From contig MU859141.1 of NCBI GenBank assembly GCA_033297205.1, forward strand, positions 14,847 through 78,846: DNA of 64,000 nt. Direction: 5' to 3'. The notes under the pieces are model-generated. The model did not search any database, was not told where the DNA came from, and saw nothing but the letters and a program-made list of their open reading frames with translations. Position 1 is the first letter of the stretch, and every line of letters starts with the position of its first letter. Of the stretch, positions 56,609 to 64,000 are shown piece after piece. Source of the stretch: Pseudoneurospora amorphoporcata (taxonomy: Eukaryota; Ascomycota; Sordariomycetes; Sordariales; Sordariaceae). The translations under genes were made by a program, and so were the position numbers.

Positions 56609-57918
56609 GTAGTACATGACTTTCTGCAACATGGGGCCAGGACTCCCCGGAACAATACCGTAGGTATATGGTAGGCAGGCCCAGTTGCCTTGAGCATGTG
56701 GAGCCTAGGTGTCGTTCGTTACTATGTTTTGATCATGTTTAAAGCGTACGTGCAGTACGTGAAGACGGTCTCGGAAATAGGCCAGCAACACTTTGAATCC
56801 GGCGGGAGTGGGCGGGAAGCAAGCGAGGTGTAATTATTCGGTGGACCAAGTTCCAATAAATGAGCGAACCCATCGGCAGATGGATGTAGTTTCGCTCGGG
56901 CAGAAACCCGGAAGCCCCGGTCTTGGGACGACCTTTCCAAAAGACGAGCTTTCACGCAGCGTTGACCGAACAGCAACGAATAATGTATCATAACCAAGGC
57001 AGGAAAAACCACGAGAGTTCCAGTGGCTGTGATGTCAGTCTGGCCAAGCTTTTTAGTAGTGAGCCAAGCTCGTTGGTGGCACGATGGGTCATGGACGATC
57101 CTAAGGAAAAGGGGTACGTGTACATGGGATGCCATCGTGTGAGGCTGGCGGCTTGCTCGATCGAAATGGAATTGGAGAAGAGTGTCGACTCAATGTGGGA
57201 CTCTGGGGCAGGGGACCTTGATGGAAGAGAAGTGCCGGCGTTCCAGTGCAAGAGCCATCTCCGGGAAGCGGTCCCAACTCCAGCGGAGCATCAAGCATCA
57301 TCCTTGCCTAAAGAAGCTTAGCGTAGAGATCTTGTATGTTGCTTGAAGCGTGCTCGCGTGCATTCGGGGAGAGCAGCACTGAGAGAAGCTGTGGGAAATG
57401 GGCTCTCATAGCTAAAGAAAAAAAATGTCGTCATATCCAGGCACCTCGTCCGAGCTTGGGAATTTGTGCAAAAATTACACAGTAGAAGGGCGTATCAGAT
57501 GGCACTACATACAAGGAAGACAGATGCCGTAGATGCGTTTCTTTCAAACGGCGGAACGACAGATGCCCCACTATCAACTTTGGTGGGCACCCACAGTGCT
57601 GGGACCCGACCCAACCTGGGTCTTGAAAGCGGGAACTTGTCACGCCCGTCCCTCGCCATCCAATTCCCCAATTCCAACGATCCGGGTCAAGCGAAAACAA
57701 GGGACGGACAGCGGGTTTGACGGGAAGAGTCGTAAATCAGGGCATCATTCCAACAGCCTTGCAAATCTTCCAGGGCATCCCACCTCGTCGTTGGCTGTCA
57801 TTGGATCGTCCCTCATTGCGAGCGGAATGGCGAATGGCGATGCGCTAGTGCAAAAGACCGTAGATTTCAGGAGTCGCGGAAATTCATTTGGCTAGCTCGA
57901 TACATAGACGCACAGCGC

Positions 57919-57966
57919 GGTGGAATTGGTGGAATCGGTGGAAGCTGTGGAATGCCTGTGGAATGG
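57919..57966. repeat. Short degenerate tandem repeat (GGTGGAATN)
   Basis: Five units read GGTGGAATT, GGTGGAATC, GGTGGAAGC, TGTGGAATGCC and TGTGGAATGG. The unit is 9-11 bp and drifts rightwards, ending in a G run. No function is evident. Confidence 0.75.
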
Positions 57967-58118
57967 GGGGGTATCCATTTCATCAATTTCCCTCCTGAGT
58001 CCGGGCAGGTCTCCAGACCACGCAACCCAATGGAAGCCAGCCGGAAACCATCCAAAACGAGAGCCAGATTCAACTACCTAGTCAGGAACACTTCACACTA
58101 CCATCGTACGCCCGTGTC

Positions 58119-58157
58119 TTTTTTTTTTTTTTTTTTTTTTTTTCTTTTTTTTTTTTT
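58119..58157. repeat. Poly(T) tract, T25-C-T13
   Basis: Twenty-five T, one C and thirteen T, upstream of the Fmp27-type gene by about 600 bases. It could be part of a promoter pyrimidine tract; the exact length in the assembly is uncertain. Confidence 0.9.
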
Positions 58158-58757
58158 GTTTTCCATTTTCAGAAACCCAACCTCGAGCACCTGACCTTTT
58201 GCCTGTCTATCTTTGTAACACTACGTCGCTCTTCGTCGCCCAGTGTTGAAAACATCAACATATCCCCCACCCAGCCAGCCATCATCAACACTGCGCTTCA
58301 AGTTAAGCATCTTCACAGTGTGCGCGCCCCGTCAGGAGTACTGCCAAGTTTTAGTGAGTAACGTACCTCAGCCCGGCCAGGTACCTTTGTACAGATTGCT
58401 TCCCTTCGCAGTCGCAGACGACCGACAGCGCAGCTCCGTAATTACGTCTTCGACTCGACGGTCCCCCTACAGGCTCGAGTACTTGGCCGTCTACCATCCG
58501 AACAGCTACACTAACCACCTTGTCCGTACAGCACGGCAGCACGGCAGACAGCACGCACCGTAACATCACGACTCCGAATCTCCATTATCTTGACTACCTC
58601 TACGGCCAGCGGCACGACCGGGCGCATTCTATACGACACTCGATAGTCAACAAACCCAACCCTATTTCGTACCGTTCGAACATGGCATGCTTCACAAATA
58701 CATTGCGCGACTGAGAAAGAAATCTAGGCCGGCTACGCGCCTGGCGCTGTATCGACA

Positions 58758-61700
58758 ATGGCACTGCTTAACCCGACATTCATTTTCGGCATCTTCGTCC
58801 TCCTCTACCTATCCTCCTTCATAATCTTCGCCGTTCTTCGCGTCCTTACCGGCCTCTCGATCCAGCGCATCGGCTACTTCTCCCTGCGGCGGCTTGCCTA
58901 CACACCAAAAGATGGCATCAAGATCGAGATTCGCGGCCTGGGCCTCAATGTCCATCGTCCGACCTTTGCCCAACCGACATGGCTCAGTATAGTGGTGGAC
59001 GAGTTGGCCGTCACCGTGGATGTCAAGGAGGTGGAAAAGAGCAAGGGCAAACACGTTACAGCAAAACCACAGGGCGATTCTGCCGACAACACGAAGCCAG
59101 GAGAAAAGGGGGAGACGGAACCGCTACTTCCAACACCGCCAAAGGTGCCCGCCATCAAAACCGATACGAACCCGGAGGGTCGGGGCAAGACTTGGAAACA
59201 ATTGACAAAGTTAAAGGAGAAGATCAAGCGGTTGCATCGGAGCCTGGATTATCTGCGCATGGTCGATATCGTTGCCACAAGCTCGACCCTTACTGTTACC
59301 GATGCTGGTAGCGTACAGATTGGAAGCTTTACCCTCGCCGTGGACACCCGAGACAAAATGGTAGATCGCGCCCGGTTCTTCCTGCAGAGCAGGTCGGATC
59401 AGCCCGGAGAACAACGACAGGCCGAGTGGATCATAACTCTACGAAGCGTACTATTTACCGCCCATGGACGGCAGGCCACAGAAATCCTCGACGGCGCCAG
59501 TTTCAACGTTCATGGTTTTCTTTACGGAACGCACGACGGTCTTCGAGATGCCGCTGTTGGTCTGAAGCTAGGCCGGCTCCATATCCCCTATGACGATGTC
59601 CTGCACAGCGCCTTGCTTTATAAGAAGATCAAGGAACTTGCCGAACAGGTCGTCGGGGTCGAACCCGAACCACTTGATGAATTTGTCGACAAGGTCATGC
59701 AGGAAATCGATGTCCCCGGAAGCACGAACAAAGAGTTGATGCAGACCGTCTCCGATTCAAAGGAGCTTGTTAGCTCTGTCCTCAGGGGCGTAAAGGAGGT
59801 CCAGTTTGCCGTCAGTTTCATCGGCCTCACCAAGAAAATCGAGAGTGTCAAGGCTGGTGGAACGCCTGTGGTGCTGAATGCTTCCATGAAAGAAGTTGGT
59901 ATCGACCTCCACCGCCTCGATCCCAAGTCTCCGGCTCATAGGATGTACTTCCCCTCCAAGGACATTGCCCACGAGGCGTTGGCTGCCGCGCTCTCTATCT
60001 CAGTTGGCATTGACGACGGGCAAGGGAAACCGGAGCGACTCATGTATATCCCCATGGCCACCACTACTGTCAGAACCACCCTGCCCTCCAAGACTGTCGA
60101 GCTAGCTGAGGAGGGAACTGCTGAAGAGCGAAATGCAAACATTCTTTTTGCGAATTCTGTTGTAACGTCTCCCTCTGTCGATCTCAACCCTAGGCATCTT
60201 CCGTTACTCCTGGCAATACTGCGGCCGAAACCAAAAAGGAAGACAGAGAACCGGCAACCCCACATGCTCATCTCACGACTTCTACCCAAGGCCAACATCA
60301 AGTTTTCGATGCACGAACCTGTTCTGCGCATAACCCTACCTCCAGTTGAGAAAGGTGTCGGCCCTGATGAGTTTGACCTCCTGATCTCGTCCATTTCATC
60401 AGTGTCTTTGGATCTTGAATCCTTCCATTCCGCAGTTGAGGAGCTACACTATTCACTAGCCGCGAGTATGCGCATTCAGACACACAACCTATACTACCAA
60501 ACTTGCTCCGGTGAGAGGTTTGATCTCCTCATAACAGAAGCATTCGATTTGAAAGTCCAGCTTAACGCTACGCCTGATGTCCATGTGGTTGCCCAAGGAA
60601 ATCTCGAAACCTTCGCACTGAAGCTGGTCCGCGAAGAAATTGGCGACGGCTTGCGTCACATTGTGAGACAGCTTCGCCCAGATGTCAAGCCGGACAAGTT
60701 GGCCATACCGAAGAGCTCCTCCAAAAAGTCTAACTTCCTTCGTGGCATGCCCGCATGGCTGCTTCAATTCCAATTCCAATGCTCGGATTTTAGCCTGGCA
60801 GTGGCTGGGGTTGATAAAGAGATATCAGAAGATACCCGGGGAGTCGTTATTGACCTGGAATCTTGGTCGGTAGACTATCGTGCTCAGAGGATAGATGGCC
60901 TGCAGAGACGATCCTCTAGGCGGCGAGCAAGCAGTCGCAGCTTAATACCGTCAGAAGCAGAGCTGATGAGGTCTGCACCTACTTCTCCCAGGAAGAAACA
61001 CCATCACGAAGGAGATGGTCGCCGTATTTCGGTCCATGTGAAGGGCTTGGAAGCGTTCATGGTGGAATCAGATGATATCGGAATGGAGCCTTTCCTCAGC
61101 ATGCCCAAGCTAGAGCTCGCCTTCTCAACATTGAGCGACAACCAAGGCCCAATTTTCCATGTCCAGGCTAACATGAAGAAGCTTCTTGTTCAGTATTCCC
61201 TATATCGCCATTACGCCGTCGCTTTGGCTGTCTCAATTCTGATGAGGGCGTGTGGGAGGCCCGGAAAGCCCACAGCGGCAGACCCGACAACTCCTACGGA
61301 AGCTTCACCCCAACGACGGGTGGTAGGTCTTCTTTCTCCCCTGTCAGCCGGCAGCGGTCTCGACTCTCTCATGATGGACGACGAATCAACAACAGCCCGA
61401 GAGTTTGTTACCATTGATGCCAAGGCCACATTAATCCAGGTCAAGGCGGATCTGCCTTCGGACCCCCCTTTGATGGTCCACGTCTACGCTTTGGAAGCGG
61501 GCCGCCAGCGATGGTCTGCTCCTTTCTGTCAGGCGAAGCTTATTAGGTTATATGCCGAGGCTCCCAGGATGCGCAAGGTTTGGGCTAGGGTCATCAGCAT
61601 TAAGAATGGGCGAGTCGATTATCGGGAGTCGAGACGGAAGTTCAGCAACGGAAGCGTGCACGATGAGCGCATGGTTGACATCGCCACAGAAACAGTGCGA

Positions 61701-64000
61701 GTGGCTGTTCCGCATGAAATGATTGGCCACAAGATCACGGACAACGTTGTCAATGTGATCAAATCCGCCAAGCAACTTCACCATCGCTTCAAGACCGGCA
61801 CCAACGAGTACATCCTCGATAAGGGGCCCGAAGGTCCGAAAACTGTTCCCAAGGTTTCCGTGCGGGCGCGTACCTTGCTGTTTGACTTGGAGGATGGTGC
61901 TTTCGAGTGGAAACTCGGTATGATCTACCGCGCGGCTCGTGTTGAGCAGAAACAACGTCAGGCGCGGGAGGAAGCTTTCCGTATCAAAGTCAAGAAAATC
62001 CACGAAGAGGCGACACGCGATTCGAGCAAACTGCGGACGCGGTCTGCTGCACCAAGAGGACGAGCTTCTCCAGGAGGCACTAACCACGCCAGGAGTCACA
62101 GTACTGATAGTCGTCAACAGCCAGGCATTGACCCTCACTTCAGGGGCCGTGTGCCAAGGTATGACCCAGATGGGAGACGACTGAACATTACCGGCAACAC
62201 AGAAATCTCCATCGGGCAGGCAAAGCACAATCTTCACCTTCATAATGCAAGGAGTTGGAAACGGCGTATCGACCGACAGTATGCTGCTGCCAGGAACGAG
62301 GTCAAGGAGATGCACCAGGATTACTGGGGCGGCAACGAGACCATCCCAGATGATTTGGACGAAGGTGAAAACATACTGGAGGTTCCCTTACGGCACGCCC
62401 TTATGTCCGCAGTTATCGACGACCTTCACCTCGTGGTCGACAAGCCGTCTTTTCCCCTTAAAGACCTTCCAGGCTTCCTCCATAAGGTCGGAAAGGGTAT
62501 GCCGAAAGACATGGAATACACACTGCTCGTCCCCCTGAGCGTGCAGATCAGCATGGGAGAGGCAAGGGTGTCTCTCCGCGACTACCCTCTACCATTCATC
62601 CATGTGCCAGCCACCAAGCCGAATCAATCTGCCCGCCTACCTGCCCTGACACTGAAAACAGACTTTGTGATCGCGGAAGAGTTCCGAGGTGTTGAGTCTA
62701 CTCGGAAAATTAGGGTTCAGGTGATACCACCGCAAAGCCGTGACTCGTCTGCACCAAATAAAGGCAGTTTCGCAATCGACGTCAGCAGGACTATCGGGCC
62801 CGTCAAGATGTTCTCAGACATGCATATTGACATCCATACCGCCAACCCGACTCGCATCACTTGGGGACCTTCTTATCAGCCTGCAGTTCAAGATATGATG
62901 ATGGCTATTGAATCTCTAACCAAACCACAACTCGATCCCTCCGAGAGGGTGGGCTTCTGGGACAAGATCAGGCTCAACTTCCATTCCCGCTTCCGCGTCA
63001 CCTGGAGGGGGGATGGCGACGTCCACCTCGCGCTCAAGGGCAGCAGGGATCCTTATGAAGTCACTGGCGACGGTGCTGGTTTCCTGATGTGCTGGCGCAG
63101 TGATGTACGGTTCAATATTAACGTTGACGACGATCCCAAAAGTTTCATGACTGTCGACAGCGGAGAGTATGTTCTTGCGATTCCAGACTACAGCCACCAA
63201 GTCCGCGAAGGTCGTCGTCGTCGCGGAGAAAATGAAAGCATTGCGAGCGAGAGCAGCCATAAATCTACCGCTTCCTTCAAGAAGGTGGTGATGAAACTCT
63301 CAGGAAAGGTCCAATGGCTAGCAGGCCTTGTCTTTGAACAGGCCATCGAAAATGGCAAGAGGAACTTCGAGTTTAAGCCTCACTACGAGGTTGTTCTGAA
63401 ATCTCCGCAGCATGCCAAGCCGCAAAATGGCCTTCCTTACGACGCTTTCCGTGGATTCCGCAGCCAGCATATCCATCTTTCAGTTGCGATCCGCGCGCCG
63501 GTCGATCGAGAATGGACAGCATCCAACCCTCCACCATCACGCAGCTATAATGCTGTTCACCTTACGCCGCGGTTCTTCACACACTTCTTTTCTTGGTTGG
63601 CGTTGTTTTCGGGTCCGCTCTCTCTTCCTGTTCGTCAAGGACCCCTTTGGCCTAACAGGGAGAAGAACAGTAAGAAGTTTGGCAGGCATCTGGCCACTAT
63701 CAAGTATAACATCATGTTTGCGCCTCTGTTCTTGAGTCACATCTACAAGCACAAGGACGTCGAAGACTATTCCGAGAGTGCGGTCTCGGCAACGGGTATC
63801 AAGGTTCGGCTTGATAGCTTCATGCTCGATCTGCACCAGCGGCGGGAGGAGTTCAATACCAGAGACCGCGGGCGCGGGACGCAGACAAGGATAAGCAGCA
63901 TGAAGCTTCACGCAGGTCAACTGGATCTGGTCTCTGCGGATATTCGCGCTGTCTCCGCTAGTATTCGGGGCACGACCGCTGATGCTTTCCTAAAGCACTC
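58758..64000 (+). CDS. fmp27: Fmp27/BLTP2-type bridge-like lipid transfer protein, 5' part
   Basis: The frame is open without a stop from ATG 58758 to the window end, 1747 complete codons, so the gene is cut by the edge. The family (yeast Fmp27/Hob1, plant SABRE, animal BLTP2) forms long hydrophobic-groove tubes that move phospholipids at ER contacts with plasma membrane or mitochondria. The start fits: an N-terminal membrane anchor at residues 7-29 (TFIFGIFVLLYLSSFIIFAVL), then repeated beta-rich segments (SLRRLAYTPKDGIKIEIRGLGLNV; WLSIVVDELAVTVDV). The diagnostic GFWDK motif occurs at about residues 1398-1402 (SERVGFWDKIRLNFHSRFRVTWRG), followed by DVHLALKGSRDPY. A basic Ser-rich insertion sits near residue 720. 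Family members are about 2,600-3,100 residues, so roughly a third should lie beyond the window. No intron is needed in the part seen. Confidence 0.95.
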   Translation, partial: MALLNPTFIFGIFVLLYLSSFIIFAVLRVLTGLSIQRIGYFSLRRLAYTPKDGIKIEIRGLGLNVHRPTFAQPTWLSIVVDELAVTVDVKEVEKSKGKHVTAKPQGDSADNTKPGEKGETEPLLPTPPKVPAIKTDTNPEGRGKTWKQLTKLKEKIKRLHRSLDYLRMVDIVATSSTLTVTDAGSVQIGSFTLAVDTRDKMVDRARFFLQSRSDQPGEQRQAEWIITLRSVLFTAHGRQATEILDGASFNVHGFLYGTHDGLRDAAVGLKLGRLHIPYDDVLHSALLYKKIKELAEQVVGVEPEPLDEFVDKVMQEIDVPGSTNKELMQTVSDSKELVSSVLRGVKEVQFAVSFIGLTKKIESVKAGGTPVVLNASMKEVGIDLHRLDPKSPAHRMYFPSKDIAHEALAAALSISVGIDDGQGKPERLMYIPMATTTVRTTLPSKTVELAEEGTAEERNANILFANSVVTSPSVDLNPRHLPLLLAILRPKPKRKTENRQPHMLISRLLPKANIKFSMHEPVLRITLPPVEKGVGPDEFDLLISSISSVSLDLESFHSAVEELHYSLAASMRIQTHNLYYQTCSGERFDLLITEAFDLKVQLNATPDVHVVAQGNLETFALKLVREEIGDGLRHIVRQLRPDVKPDKLAIPKSSSKKSNFLRGMPAWLLQFQFQCSDFSLAVAGVDKEISEDTRGVVIDLESWSVDYRAQRIDGLQRRSSRRRASSRSLIPSEAELMRSAPTSPRKKHHHEGDGRRISVHVKGLEAFMVESDDIGMEPFLSMPKLELAFSTLSDNQGPIFHVQANMKKLLVQYSLYRHYAVALAVSILMRACGRPGKPTAADPTTPTEASPQRRVVGLLSPLSAGSGLDSLMMDDESTTAREFVTIDAKATLIQVKADLPSDPPLMVHVYALEAGRQRWSAPFCQAKLIRLYAEAPRMRKVWARVISIKNGRVDYRESRRKFSNGSVHDERMVDIATETVRVAVPHEMIGHKITDNVVNVIKSAKQLHHRFKTGTNEYILDKGPEGPKTVPKVSVRARTLLFDLEDGAFEWKLGMIYRAARVEQKQRQAREEAFRIKVKKIHEEATRDSSKLRTRSAAPRGRASPGGTNHARSHSTDSRQQPGIDPHFRGRVPRYDPDGRRLNITGNTEISIGQAKHNLHLHNARSWKRRIDRQYAAARNEVKEMHQDYWGGNETIPDDLDEGENILEVPLRHALMSAVIDDLHLVVDKPSFPLKDLPGFLHKVGKGMPKDMEYTLLVPLSVQISMGEARVSLRDYPLPFIHVPATKPNQSARLPALTLKTDFVIAEEFRGVESTRKIRVQVIPPQSRDSSAPNKGSFAIDVSRTIGPVKMFSDMHIDIHTANPTRITWGPSYQPAVQDMMMAIESLTKPQLDPSERVGFWDKIRLNFHSRFRVTWRGDGDVHLALKGSRDPYEVTGDGAGFLMCWRSDVRFNINVDDDPKSFMTVDSGEYVLAIPDYSHQVREGRRRRGENESIASESSHKSTASFKKVVMKLSGKVQWLAGLVFEQAIENGKRNFEFKPHYEVVLKSPQHAKPQNGLPYDAFRGFRSQHIHLSVAIRAPVDREWTASNPPPSRSYNAVHLTPRFFTHFFSWLALFSGPLSLPVRQGPLWPNREKNSKKFGRHLATIKYNIMFAPLFLSHIYKHKDVEDYSESAVSATGIKVRLDSFMLDLHQRREEFNTRDRGRGTQTRISSMKLHAGQLDLVSADIRAVSASIRGTTADAFLKH

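Larger units (their letters stand above)
56043..58757. other. 2.7-kb intergenic region with a MITE-like insertion
   Basis: No gene is supported. It holds the inverted-repeat element at 56255-56608, a degenerate 9-11-bp tandem repeat (GGTGGAATT-type) at 57919-57966, and a pyrimidine run (T25, C, T13) at 58119-58157. The last 500 bases should be promoter and leader of the Fmp27-type gene. I found no tRNA or splice-linked short gene. Confidence 0.5.

Overview
The window is nuclear DNA of a filamentous ascomycete, most probably a Sordariomycete of the Neurospora/Sordaria type. Genes are widely spaced and carry short introns (about 55-470 nt) with GTRAGT-like donors, CTAAC/CTGAC branch sites 10-20 nt before a YAG acceptor, and C-rich third codon positions. 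Several families are typical of filamentous fungi (GH131, LaeA-like methyltransferase, Ste50, Aro80-like Zn2Cys6 factor). The genus is an inference; no rRNA or marker gene is present. All multi-exon models were joined by hand from splice signals and reading frame.

Layout, left to right. 0.4-3.1 kb: unrecognised single-pass membrane protein (+). 4.7-5.7 kb: RanBP1/Yrb1 (+). 7.6-8.7 kb: Taf14 YEATS protein (+). 12.8-16.3 kb: large Aro80-like Zn2Cys6 transcription factor (+). 17.2-19.7 kb: acetoacetyl-CoA synthetase (-), divergent from the serine palmitoyltransferase subunit Lcb2 at 23.2-25.2 kb (+). 26.3-28.8 kb: DUF4211 nuclear-type protein (+). 29-36 kb is an accessory pocket: a GH131 beta-glucanase gene broken by one nonsense codon (-), an intact sucrose/alpha-glucoside-type symporter (-), and a LaeA-like methyltransferase broken by two frame-changing gaps (+). 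38.3-40.6 kb: Nhx1-type Na+/H+ exchanger (+). 42.2-43.9 kb: unrecognised coiled-coil protein (+). 47.3-48.8 kb: Ste50 MAPK adaptor (+). 49.9-50.7 kb: small MAPEG protein (-). 52.1-54.2 kb: eIF4B (-) with a 4-nt first coding exon, head-to-head with a Tim17-like membrane protein (+, 55.2-56.0 kb). A MITE-like element lies at 56.26-56.61 kb. From 58.8 kb to the window end runs the 5' part of a giant Fmp27/BLTP2-type lipid-transfer protein (+).

Most genes are conserved housekeeping or signalling functions: nuclear transport, transcription, sphingolipid and ketone-body metabolism, endosomal pH, MAPK signalling, translation initiation, organelle membranes. They form no obvious cluster. The 29-36 kb pocket differs: it combines a secreted glucan-active enzyme, a disaccharide transporter and a secondary-metabolism-type methyltransferase, and two of the three are no longer intact. 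I saw no CRISPR array, rRNA, confident tRNA, or coding transposon. The clearest observations are the two broken genes, the inverted-repeat element, and two conserved proteins without an assigned function.
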